Notes under the pieces: model-generated
Seen by the model: only the letters and a program-made list of their open reading frames with translations
Databases searched by the model: none
What the model was told of the DNA's origin: nothing
Translations under genes and position numbers: made by a program
Source of the DNA: Spirochaetales bacterium
GTDB taxonomy: Bacteria > Spirochaetota > Spirochaetia > SPDA01
Length of the DNA stretch: 5,069 nucleotides
Reading direction: 5' to 3'
NCBI GenBank assembly: GCA_004525155.1
Contig: SPDA01000211.1
Coordinates: 1-5,069, forward strand
Part shown: one piece after another, positions 1 to 5,069 of the stretch
Position numbering within the stretch: the first letter of the stretch is position 1
Layout of the letters: every line of letters starts with the position of its first letter

Positions 1-425
1 CCGCCGTTCCGGAGCCGTGGAAGATAATCGCCGAAAACTGCGGGATTACCGAAGACCGGTTATTCGGGGAAATAAACTATCTTAAAAAAACCAGGGCCCT
101 CAAGAGGATAGCAGGCGTTCTGCGCCACCGCCGGGCTGGATTCTCGGCCAACGGGATGGCCTGTTTCGTAGTACCGGAAGAAAGGATTGAGACAGCCGGA
201 AATCTGGCGGCAGGGTTCGACGAGGTATCCCACTGCTATCAGCGTCCGGCCTACCCGGATTGGCCTTACACCCTCTTCGCCATGGTCCACAGCCGCATCG
301 GGGATGAATGTGTAAAAGTAATTGACAAAATAGCGGAAACCATTCAATGTCCCGTTCGTGAAACCCTGTTCAGCGAAAAAGAGTATAAAAAAGAAAGGGT
401 TAGATATTTCTGGGAGGAAACATGA
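1..425 (+). CDS. ahbB: Siroheme decarboxylase subunit, AhbB-like (3' part; start outside window)
   Basis: The frame is open from the window edge (first full codon at position 3) to TGA at 423-425 and shows 140 C-terminal residues. Seen: an N-terminal helix-turn-helix-like stretch (PWKIIAENCGITEDRL), then LRHRRAGFSANGMACF near residues 40-55, then the SHCYQRP...DWPYTLFAMVH block at about residues 76-96, ending in SEKEYKKERVRYF. Known: these are hallmarks of the Lrp/AsnC-fold siroheme decarboxylases (AhbA/AhbB, related to NirD/L/G/H), cytoplasmic enzymes converting siroheme to 12,18-didecarboxysiroheme in the alternative heme pathway. The HCY...PDWPY form suggests AhbB rather than AhbA, which as I recall has a shorter NYLR/YNLW-type block; this subunit call is less certain than the family. 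Family members run about 150-170 residues, so perhaps 15-30 are missing. The ATG at 156 is internal and not the start. The stop overlaps the hemL start, so the two are likely co-translated. Confidence 0.85.
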   Translation, partial: AVPEPWKIIAENCGITEDRLFGEINYLKKTRALKRIAGVLRHRRAGFSANGMACFVVPEERIETAGNLAAGFDEVSHCYQRPAYPDWPYTLFAMVHSRIGDECVKVIDKIAETIQCPVRETLFSEKEYKKERVRYFWEET

Positions 426-1705
426 ACAGTCTGTCCGAAACGTATTTCGCGGAAGCAAAAAAGTATATACCCGGCGGCGTAAACAGTCCGGTACGCGCCT
501 TCAGTTCGGTGGGGCTTAATCCTGTATATATTGATCGGGGGGAGGGTTCCAGGCTTTTCGATGTGGACGGCAACGAATACATCGATTACGTAGGCTCCTG
601 GGGGCCGCTCATCCTGGGCCATGCGGATAAAAGAATTCAGGAAACCATACAAAAAACCATTGCCCGGGGCACAAGTTTCGGCGCCAATACGGAAATTGAA
701 GTTCGTTTTGCCAGGTTAATCTCCGAAATCTACCCTTCCATGGAACGGATACGGATGGTCAACTCCGGCACCGAAGCCACCATGAGCGCTGTCCGTCTGG
801 CCCGGGGATACACGGGCAGGGACAAGATAATAAAATTCGAAGGCTGCTACCACGGCCACGGGGATTCCTTCCTGATAAAGGCGGGTTCCGGCGTGCTGAC
901 TCTCGGCCTTCCGGGAAGCCCCGGCATTACCCGGGGTACGGCCGCGGATACTCTTATAGCCGAATACAACAATCTTGACTCGGTTAAGGAACTTCTGCTC
1001 GCCAACAAGGATGAAATTGCCGCGGTTATTATCGAACCGGTAATGGGCAATGCGGGACTCATCCTGCCGCAGGAAGGGTTTTTGAAAGGACTGCGGGAGC
1101 TCACGGAAACGGAGAACACCCTCCTAATCTTCGACGAGGTGATAACCGGGTTCCGGCTTGCCTTAGGCGGGGCTCAGCAGGTGTACGGCATCCGCCCGGA
1201 CCTGACCTGCCTGGGCAAGATAATAGGCGGCGGTTTCCCGGTAGGCGCTTTCGGCGGCGCCAGGCGGATAATGGAGCATCTCGCTCCGGAAGGCCCGGTA
1301 TACCAGGCGGGCACCCTGGCGGGAAACCCGGTGGCCATGCAGGCCGGGTACAGAACGGTCCAAATTCTGCGCGACGAAAACCCCTATCCTGCGCTGGAGG
1401 AAAAGGGACAGGCTCTGGAGCGGGGTTTTAAGGAAAACCAGTCAAAACTGGGCGTAAGTTTTGCCCAAAACAGGGCAGGTTCGATGTTCTGCAGGTTCTT
1501 TACCGGCAGAAACGTTGAATTTTACAGGGACGCCATGTCGGCGGATACAAAACTTTTCTCCCGTTATTTTGCACAGATGCTTACAAGAGGCATCTATATG
1601 GCCCCTTCCCAGTTTGAAACCGGCTTTGTGTCCGCTGCGCATTCACTGCAGGACATCAAAATAACGATTGCCGCGGATTATGACAGCCTAAAAGCCGTAA
1701 TCTGA
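422..1705 (+). CDS. hemL: Glutamate-1-semialdehyde 2,1-aminomutase
   Basis: A complete 427-residue protein of the usual family length. It is a cytoplasmic PLP enzyme that turns glutamate-1-semialdehyde into 5-aminolevulinate, the last step of the C5 route to tetrapyrroles. Seen: PGGVNSPVRAF at residues 17-27; the cofactor-phosphate loop NSGTEA at 114-119; GCYHGHGD at 141-148; EPVMGNAG at 205-212; FDEVITGFR at 237-245 with D238 placed to contact the PLP ring nitrogen; and CLGKIIGGGFPVGAFGG with K266 as the expected Schiff-base lysine (K265 in the E. coli enzyme). YQAGTLAGNP at 294-303 is also family-typical. No key residue is missing. The ATG is preceded by GGGAGG at 412-417 and overlaps the stop of the upstream ahbB-like gene as ATGA. 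This points to translational coupling in a heme operon whose promoter lies outside the window. The closest alternative, another class III aminotransferase, is unlikely given the full GSAM motif set. Confidence 0.97.
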   Translation: MNSLSETYFAEAKKYIPGGVNSPVRAFSSVGLNPVYIDRGEGSRLFDVDGNEYIDYVGSWGPLILGHADKRIQETIQKTIARGTSFGANTEIEVRFARLISEIYPSMERIRMVNSGTEATMSAVRLARGYTGRDKIIKFEGCYHGHGDSFLIKAGSGVLTLGLPGSPGITRGTAADTLIAEYNNLDSVKELLLANKDEIAAVIIEPVMGNAGLILPQEGFLKGLRELTETENTLLIFDEVITGFRLALGGAQQVYGIRPDLTCLGKIIGGGFPVGAFGGARRIMEHLAPEGPVYQAGTLAGNPVAMQAGYRTVQILRDENPYPALEEKGQALERGFKENQSKLGVSFAQNRAGSMFCRFFTGRNVEFYRDAMSADTKLFSRYFAQMLTRGIYMAPSQFETGFVSAAHSLQDIKITIAADYDSLKAVI

Positions 1706-1761
1706 TCCTCCATATTAAGCGGCAGCAATATTGTCTATCCATTTTTCTCTACAAAATGATG

Positions 1762-1777
1762 AATTCGCACCCGAATT
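1762..1777. promoter_or_regulatory. Palindrome upstream of cytochrome promoter (possible operator)
   Basis: A perfect inverted repeat, AATTCG-CACC-CGAATT, with two 6-base arms and a 4-base centre. It lies 12 bases upstream of the -35 element of the cytochrome promoter, with its centre about 56 bases before the predicted transcription start. The arm-N4-arm geometry is common for dimeric regulators such as the CRP/FNR class, but the arms do not match FNR (TTGAT) or CRP half-sites. It could also be a weak hairpin at the end of the hemL transcript, but no T run follows it. The regulator is unknown. Confidence 0.3.
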
Positions 1778-1789
1778 TAAGAAAAAGTT

Positions 1790-1819
1790 TTGACCACTTT
1801 AAAATAATTATGATATAAT
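1790..1819 (+). promoter_or_regulatory. Sigma-70-type promoter with extended -10 for the cytochrome gene
   Basis: TTGACC at 1790-1795 (5 of 6 to the -35 consensus) is followed after 18 bases by a perfect TATAAT at 1814-1819. TG at 1811-1812 gives an extended -10 (TGATATAAT). Transcription should start near 1826, leaving a leader of about 38 bases before the GTG. The surroundings are AT-rich. A 7-base inverted repeat (ATTATGA at 1807-1813, TCATAAT at 1839-1845) brackets the -10 and start site, but it may be chance in such AT-rich DNA. The cytochrome gene therefore probably has its own strong transcription rather than depending on hemL readthrough. Confidence 0.75.
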
Positions 1820-1853
1820 ATTTTCCTGAGTTATATTCTCATAATCCAACATT

Positions 1854-1859
1854 AGGGGG
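1854..1859 (+). promoter_or_regulatory. Ribosome binding site fixing the GTG start of the cytochrome gene
   Basis: AGGGGG lies 5 bases before GTG at 1865. There is no ATG nearby in frame, and the GTG start yields an intact signal peptide, so this site settles the start. Confidence 0.75.
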
Positions 1860-1864
1860 TTTTT

Positions 1865-3091
1865 GTGAAAAAAACAACATTAAAGAAGGTGGGAGTCCTG
1901 TTATTGTTAACAGGAATACTCATCTTACCCGCAGCGGGTCTGTTCGCGGCGGGGGTACAAGAGTTCAGGGCAGGAGCAGGGCAGCAAGCCGGATCCGGTC
2001 TGAACGAACAGCAGGTACTGCAGCTCATCAAAACGAACCAGAAAGGTGTCGATTTTGCACAAGCGGCAGCCGAAACCTGCGGGCCGTGCCACAGCGCCAC
2101 ACCAAAATACCCGGTCCCGGGGGCAAAGTTGAGCTACGAATTTTCGGGGCACAACCTTGGCTTTGAAAAAGAAGGTGCCCGGAATTCCTGGTATGCCAAC
2201 GGCGGCGGGTGTCAGCAGTGTCACACCAACGAAGGCTTCAACGAGTACATCCGGACCGGCAAAGTCACTTCGGAGTACATCGAATATCCTTCGCAGCAAG
2301 GGTGTTTCACCTGCCACGATCCCCATGCTCGGGGTGATTTCTCCCTGCTCTCAGCGAAACCCGTCAAACTTTCAAGCGGCGACGTGTTTGACAAGGGCCT
2401 GGGAAACCTATGTGCCAACTGCCATACCGCACGCGGGAAACTCCAGGACCTGAAAGCCACACCGGCTGACAAGCTCGGCGCCCGCGGCCTGGGACACCAC
2501 GGACCTGAAGCAGACGTGTTCCTCGGGAAAAACGCGTATCAGTTTGGTAAGAACTCCTACGGCAGCTCGGCCCACACTTCGGTTGTCGGCGATGCCTGCG
2601 TAACCTGCCATATGGCACTGCCCGAAGCACGGTACGGAATGATGCCCTGGATCGGCGGACACAGCTTCTCCTTAGGCGGCGAAGTGCACGGTTCGGAAGT
2701 TCTGAACCTGTCAGCCTGTACCTCCTGTCACACAGACATGAAGCAGGAAGGTGAGTACTTCAACATTAAGAAAGAAGACTGGGACGGCGACGGCAAAGTC
2801 GAAGTTGTCCAGGCGGAAGTTAAAGGCCTGCTCGACAGGTTCAAGAACGACGCTGGCACGGGTGTTTTCCAGACCATGGCCCTCCCCATCTACAACAAGG
2901 ACGGTTCCTGGAACGCAACCAAAGACACAACGGTCAGAAGTGCCGATGTAGTCGGAGCCTTCAACAACTACCTGATGCTCCTCGAAGACCGGAGCCTTGG
3001 TATTCACAATACCAAGTACACAGTTCAGGTGCTCATGGACTCCATTAAGGCCGTTGACTCGAAATACGACGATTCCAAGCGTCCTAAATGA
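1865..3091 (+). CDS. Exported hexaheme c-type cytochrome with DxDxDG calcium-loop-like motif
   Basis: A 408-residue multiheme cytochrome. Seen: a signal peptide (KKTTLKK, then a hydrophobic core at about 9-27, cleavage probably near 28-30, no lipobox cysteine), then six CxxCH heme-binding motifs at residues 72-76, 116-120, 147-151, 183-187, 245-249 and 285-289. All twelve cysteines of the protein are in these motifs. Eight further histidines (96, 154, 211, 212, 237, 266, 275, 381) are enough for bis-histidine ligation of every heme. After the last heme comes DWDGDGKVEVVQ at 305-316, resembling an EF-hand-type loop, and a C-terminal NNYLMLLEDRSLGIHN block (367-382) of a kind I recall from other multiheme cytochromes. 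Inference: an electron carrier or terminal reductase outside the membrane; substrate unknown. It lacks the CxxCK motif of classical NrfA nitrite reductase, so that name is not justified. Heme would be attached by the convergent ResB/CcsA system. The start is GTG with a good ribosome binding site, and the gene has its own promoter and terminator. Confidence 0.93.
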   Translation: MKKTTLKKVGVLLLLTGILILPAAGLFAAGVQEFRAGAGQQAGSGLNEQQVLQLIKTNQKGVDFAQAAAETCGPCHSATPKYPVPGAKLSYEFSGHNLGFEKEGARNSWYANGGGCQQCHTNEGFNEYIRTGKVTSEYIEYPSQQGCFTCHDPHARGDFSLLSAKPVKLSSGDVFDKGLGNLCANCHTARGKLQDLKATPADKLGARGLGHHGPEADVFLGKNAYQFGKNSYGSSAHTSVVGDACVTCHMALPEARYGMMPWIGGHSFSLGGEVHGSEVLNLSACTSCHTDMKQEGEYFNIKKEDWDGDGKVEVVQAEVKGLLDRFKNDAGTGVFQTMALPIYNKDGSWNATKDTTVRSADVVGAFNNYLMLLEDRSLGIHNTKYTVQVLMDSIKAVDSKYDDSKRPK

Positions 3092-3105
3092 CATTGTAAA
3101 ACGAC

Positions 3106-3146
3106 AAAAAAAAGGAGCAGCGAGGTTTACCTCCTGCTCCTTTTTT
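3106..3146. terminator. Bidirectional intrinsic terminator between cytochrome gene and ccsA
   Basis: GGAGCAG (3114-3120), a bulged C, GAGG (3122-3125), loop TTTA (3126-3129), then CCTC and CTGCTCC (3130-3140) form an 11-pair stem with one bulge. Eight A precede it (3106-3113) and six T follow it (3141-3146), so it has a U tract in either transcript direction. It sits 14 bases past the cytochrome stop and just past the ccsA stop on the opposite strand, and should end both convergent transcripts. Confidence 0.92.
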
Positions 3147-3167
3147 ATTTAACGTAAGTGTATCTTT

Positions 3168-3953
3168 TTATGCGTAGCTGTGCAGACCGGCAAGCAGGAA
3201 ATTAACCCCGAAAAAAGTGAAAACCGTAAAGACAAACCCGATTATAGAGAGGATTGCCGAGCCTTTGCCGCGCATTTTCTTGATGAACCGTGAGTGCAGG
3301 AAAAGGGTGTAGACAAGCCAGGTAATGAGCGCCCAGGTTTCCTTCGGGTCCCAGCTCCAGTACCGGCCCCAGGCGTATTTGGCCCAGATTGCGCCGAAAA
3401 CAAGGGCGCCGACTGTAAAAATGGGGTAGCCTATGGCAACGGCCCTGTAGGAAATTCTGTCGTTATTCTTCCGCTTCTCCTCGTCCTTGGTAGCCAGAAA
3501 GATAATCGATGAAATAAAGGAAAGCACAAAAAACGATTCCCCGATGAAGGCGCAGGTTACGTGCAGTACCAGCCAGTAGGACTGCAGGGCCGGGACGGGA
3601 GGCTGAATGTCCTTCGGCGCGATGGGGGAGGAGGCAATGGCGAGCATGGCAATGGCAATTATAAGGCCGCCGAAAACGATAGCATGGCTTAACCTGATTT
3701 TTTTCTGGATTTTGTACAGAAAAAGCACGAGCGATATGACCCCGGCGAAAAATACGAGACTTTCAAAGGTATTGGTTACCGCTACAAACCGGATTTGCAC
3801 ACTCCTGGTGATGGTAACGGCAAACAGCAGCAAGGCTGCGGCAAGGATAATAAAATGCGAAAATTTATCCTTCCCTTCATTCTTCATTAGTACAAATACA
3901 ACCTGGATGACTGCCGATATGATGAGCAGAACAAAAGCAATGGTTGACATCAT
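3168..3953 (-). CDS. ccsA: Cytochrome c biogenesis protein CcsA/ResC (System II; sometimes annotated CcsB)
   Basis: A 261-residue polytopic membrane protein with about eight hydrophobic segments (near 2-22, 33-50, 66-82, 92-108, 127-153, 171-190, 207-221, 233-256). Seen: the tryptophan-rich WWD signature WGRYWSWDPKETW at 195-207, which presents heme at the outer face of the membrane. Conserved histidines are H131 (VLHV), H220 (LFLHSR) and H258 (GLHSYA). By analogy with studied CcsBA proteins, H131 and H258 would be the external heme ligands flanking WWD, and H220 a histidine within the membrane. Known role: with ResB it forms the cytochrome c synthetase that moves heme outward and joins it to CxxCH motifs. 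CcmC and CcmF share WWD, but the length, C-terminal end and ResB neighbour favour CcsA. The first ATG overlaps the resB stop by 4 bases; a second ATG follows directly (3950-3948). AAGGA at 3961-3957 and AGGGAG at 3967-3962 could serve either. Length is at the short end for the family but nothing appears missing. Confidence 0.95.
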   Translation of the reverse strand: MMSTIAFVLLIISAVIQVVFVLMKNEGKDKFSHFIILAAALLLFAVTITRSVQIRFVAVTNTFESLVFFAGVISLVLFLYKIQKKIRLSHAIVFGGLIIAIAMLAIASSPIAPKDIQPPVPALQSYWLVLHVTCAFIGESFFVLSFISSIIFLATKDEEKRKNNDRISYRAVAIGYPIFTVGALVFGAIWAKYAWGRYWSWDPKETWALITWLVYTLFLHSRFIKKMRGKGSAILSIIGFVFTVFTFFGVNFLLAGLHSYA

Positions 3954-4288
3954 GATTCCTTCTCCCTTAATTTTTGATAATACGTAAGAAAAAGCCCCAG
4001 GGCCAGGATAATCAAACCTGCCATTACGGGCGCAAAGCCGGGGTCTACCACTGCCTGCAGACCGGTGGCTTCCTTCGAACTGATCTCCTTAAGTGTATAA
4101 TTCTCCAGGCGGCTGCCGGCCTTCAGCCTGAGGATATCCCGCCTTTCCTGCCCTTCCCACTTTTCGAAAACAGCCGAGGCCACGTCCTCCCCTTCATTGC
4201 CGGCATAGAGGTAGACGAAATCGCCGACCCGGAGGCTTTCGCCGGTGTTCAATTCATACACTTCCCCGTCGGAAGATGAAACGGTCAC
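3950..4288 (-). CDS. resB: C-terminal part of ResB in the shifted frame (112 residues from an internal GTG)
   Basis: It carries the end of the external domain and the last membrane segment (APVMAGLIILALGLFLTYY), ending REKES. The frame is open further upstream to the A run, adding 30 residues (starting IIDAFPIEVNRP) that continue ResB naturally. GTG at 4288 has no Shine-Dalgarno sequence, so it is very unlikely to be a gene of its own. It is the remainder of the frameshifted resB. Confidence 0.75.
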   Translation of the reverse strand: MTVSSSDGEVYELNTGESLRVGDFVYLYAGNEGEDVASAVFEKWEGQERRDILRLKAGSRLENYTLKEISSKEATGLQAVVDPGFAPVMAGLIILALGLFLTYYQKLREKES

Positions 4289-4356
4289 TCTCTGAACCGT
4301 GGAATAGGAATTCTGATAGATACTGATCCTGCCGACCTTAAGCGGCCTGTTTACCT

Positions 4357-4890
4357 CTATGGGAAAAGCATCGATAATTTTTTGCCTTCCTTTTCCACGT
4401 CCACAGTGGAGATCCAGTCCTTCGGCGAACCATTCTCATAGGTCAGGAAGGTAAAGGATTTGAGCGTCAGGAGGTAACCGCCGGGAAGCCCCATCTTGTC
4501 CCCACTGGCAAGGGTCATATATCCTTCCCGTTTTCCGGCAAAAGTGAAAACGGCGCCAATCAGCAGTACGAGAAGGCCCACATGCAGAATATCCGGACCG
4601 AACTTTTTTTTACCTTTCTTTTTCAGCTGCCTGACGAGCCTGTCAACGGTGCATGTAGAAAGGTTTATAAAAAACAGGCCTGCGGGAATAAAAAAGAGAA
4701 TGGAAGTAAAAAATTTGTAAAACCTGGTGTTGATAATGAGCCAGTTAAAAAACGGCGAATAGGTGTGATAGTAAAACGCCATGTCCTTGTTCTGCGGGAC
4801 GAGCGTTGCCAGAATCGATGTCGCCGTAATGATGCTTATCAATACAATCGCAAGTTTTACAGATTTAAAAAAAGAAAATAATTTATTCAA
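4357..4890 (-). CDS. resB: N-terminal part of ResB as literally read (177 residues)
   Basis: This is what ribosomes would make without a shift: residues 1-171 of ResB with the first three membrane segments, followed by six out-of-frame residues (LSMLFP) and TAG at 4359-4357. The start is TTG at 4890-4888, chosen because AGGAG at 4901-4897 lies 6 bases upstream and the resulting N-terminus matches the family; no ATG is available in frame nearby. Confidence 0.8.
   Translation of the reverse strand: MNKLFSFFKSVKLAIVLISIITATSILATLVPQNKDMAFYYHTYSPFFNWLIINTRFYKFFTSILFFIPAGLFFINLSTCTVDRLVRQLKKKGKKKFGPDILHVGLLVLLIGAVFTFAGKREGYMTLASGDKMGLPGGYLLTLKSFTFLTYENGSPKDWISTVDVEKEGKKLSMLFP
4378..4383 (-). other. 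Frameshift site in resB: run of six A
   Basis: On the minus strand the zero frame reads GGC AAA AAA TTA TCG and reaches TAG eight codons after GGC. Reading ATT from the last A instead gives IIDAFPIEVN, the natural ResB continuation. So either one A is missing from a run of seven, or ribosomes step back one base. AAGGA lies 4 bases before the run. The zero-frame heptamer is C AAA AAA, not the classical A AAA AAG, so recoding is possible but not well supported. Confidence 0.8.
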
Positions 4891-4896
4891 ATGGTT

Positions 4897-4901
4897 CTCC
4901 T
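4897..4901 (-). promoter_or_regulatory. Ribosome binding site for the TTG start of resB
   Basis: AGGAG on the minus strand ends 6 bases before TTG (4890-4888). This supports the rare start codon. Confidence 0.7.
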
Positions 4902-4924
4902 AGGCCAAGATAATATAAATAGTC

Positions 4925-4939
4925 AGTCCGCGCGGGACT
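4925..4939. repeat. Small GC-rich inverted repeat in the resB leader
   Basis: AGTCC-GCGCG-GGACT forms a perfect 5-base stem with a 5-base GC loop. It lies between the upstream reading frame and resB, within the likely resB leader. On the minus strand it is followed by GACTATTTATATTATC, which is AT-rich but has no clean T run. It could be a weak terminator of the upstream gene, a leader structure or chance. Confidence 0.3.
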
Positions 4940-4955
4940 TCATTTTCGGTCACCC

Positions 4956-4984
4956 ATACTACAGGTAAATGATTCAATTTTCAA
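4956..4984 (-). promoter_or_regulatory. Candidate promoter for resB-ccsA
   Basis: On the minus strand TTGAAA (4984-4979, 5 of 6) is followed by 17 bases and TAGTAT (4961-4956, 4 of 6). The start would be near 4949, giving a leader of about 59 bases. The -35 overlaps the end of the upstream reading frame, which weakens the case. Readthrough from the upstream gene is the alternative. Confidence 0.35.
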
Positions 4985-5069
4985 GACTGGGCGCGGTATC
5001 CATATTCATACGGATTTCCCGCAGATTATTGACGCCGTTAAAGAATTCACGCATGACGAGGACCAGGTA
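4974..5069 (-). CDS. Unidentified protein, last 31 codons (5' part outside window)
   Basis: The minus-strand frame is open from the window edge to TGA at 4976-4974, while the other two minus frames hit stops within this stretch. The visible tail starts YLVLVMREFFNG and ends MNMDTAPSLEN: a short hydrophobic stretch, then a charged, probably helical end. I do not recognise the family. It lies 83 bases upstream of resB on the same strand, so it may share a transcript with resB-ccsA. At this length a chance open frame cannot be excluded. Confidence 0.45.
   Translation of the reverse strand, partial: YLVLVMREFFNGVNNLREIRMNMDTAPSLEN

Larger units (their letters stand above)
3950..4890 (-). pseudogene. 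resB: ResB (Ccs1) cytochrome c biogenesis protein, reading frame broken by a single-base shift
   Basis: Read with one frame correction at the A run 4383-4378, this gene encodes a 313-residue ResB, a normal size for compact bacterial ResB proteins. Membrane segments lie near residues 11-31, 61-78, 101-118 and 287-304, with a large external domain between the third and fourth. A lysine-rich cytoplasmic loop (90-97) separates segments two and three. Family features seen are the N-terminal FKSVKLAIVLI, INLSTCTVDRL at 75-85, H103 in the third segment (likely heme contact), and DPGFAP before the last segment. Known role: ResB partners CcsA in exporting heme and attaching it to apocytochromes. As read, translation stops after 177 residues, losing the external domain's second half and the last membrane helix, which should inactivate it. 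No other stop interrupts either part, so the break is recent, a sequencing error, or bypassed by recoding. It overlaps ccsA by 4 bases, so premature termination could also reduce ccsA translation. Confidence 0.85.

Noticed and set aside
156..425. ATG at 156 as start of a separate 89-residue gene
   Set aside because: The same frame runs open to the window edge and encodes conserved siroheme decarboxylase sequence before this ATG.
60..458. Minus-strand open frame of 132 residues over ahbB and the hemL start
   Set aside because: It is antisense to two genes supported by conserved motifs and has no features of its own.
1706..1789. Intrinsic terminator after hemL
   Set aside because: Only short palindromes (CAATATTG, and the AATTCG repeat) are present and none is followed by a T run.
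1925..2326. Minus-strand open frame of 133 residues opposite the cytochrome gene
   Set aside because: It is antisense to well-supported heme-motif coding sequence and shows no recognisable protein features.
2078..2734. Cytochrome as NrfA-type nitrite reductase
   Set aside because: There is no CxxCK motif, and six CxxCH motifs are present instead of the four CxxCH plus one CxxCK of NrfA. Only a loose resemblance of the heme 5-6 region remains.
3607..3987. Plus-strand open frame of 126 residues opposite ccsA
   Set aside because: It is an antisense shadow of a clear membrane protein gene, with no family features or ribosome binding site.
3950..4288. Independent small membrane protein starting at GTG 4288
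   Set aside because: There is no ribosome binding site, and the upstream residues in the same frame continue ResB naturally to the A run.
1..5069. CRISPR arrays, tRNA or rRNA genes, insertion sequences, riboswitches
   Set aside because: Reading both strands by eye showed no spaced direct repeats, cloverleaf, transposase reading frame, terminal repeats or long structured leader.

Overview
The window looks like part of an anaerobic bacterial chromosome devoted to making heme and using it in secreted c-type cytochromes. It holds the 3' end of a siroheme decarboxylase gene (Ahb route to heme), a complete hemL, a complete exported hexaheme cytochrome c, and a convergent pair of System II cytochrome c maturation genes, resB and ccsA. 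The Ahb route plus multiheme cytochromes and ResB/CcsA suits strict anaerobes such as Peptococcaceae-type Firmicutes or sulfate/metal-reducing deltaproteobacteria. The cytochrome signal peptide (ending near LFAAGVQE) would also fit a spirochaete. The sequence alone does not settle the taxon.

Layout, left to right. Positions 1-425 (+) are the C-terminal 140 residues of an AhbB-like protein. Its stop overlaps the hemL start by 4 bases, so hemL (422-1705, +) is translationally coupled to it within what looks like a tetrapyrrole operon. An AT-rich gap (1706-1864) carries a strong extended -10 promoter and a small palindrome just upstream. The hexaheme cytochrome gene (1865-3091, +) follows, starting with GTG. 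A bidirectional terminator (3106-3146) separates it from the opposing genes ccsA (3168-3953, -) and resB (3950-4890, -), which also overlap by 4 bases. At the right edge (4974-5069, -) lies the last 31 codons of an unidentified reading frame.

How they fit together: HemL makes 5-aminolevulinate and AhbB decarboxylates siroheme toward heme. ResB/CcsA deliver heme to apocytochromes outside the membrane and attach it there. The six-CxxCH cytochrome between these blocks is an obvious client that would carry electrons outside the membrane.

The main oddity is resB. Its reading frame is broken at a run of six A (minus strand, 4383-4378). One extra A, or a -1 shift, restores a normal-looking 313-residue ResB with all four membrane segments. 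This may be a sequencing error, a real mutation or recoding. The second point of interest is a DxDxDG calcium-loop-like motif after the last heme of the cytochrome. No CRISPR array, tRNA, rRNA, insertion sequence or clearly new system was seen, and no gene-free stretch exceeds about 160 bases.
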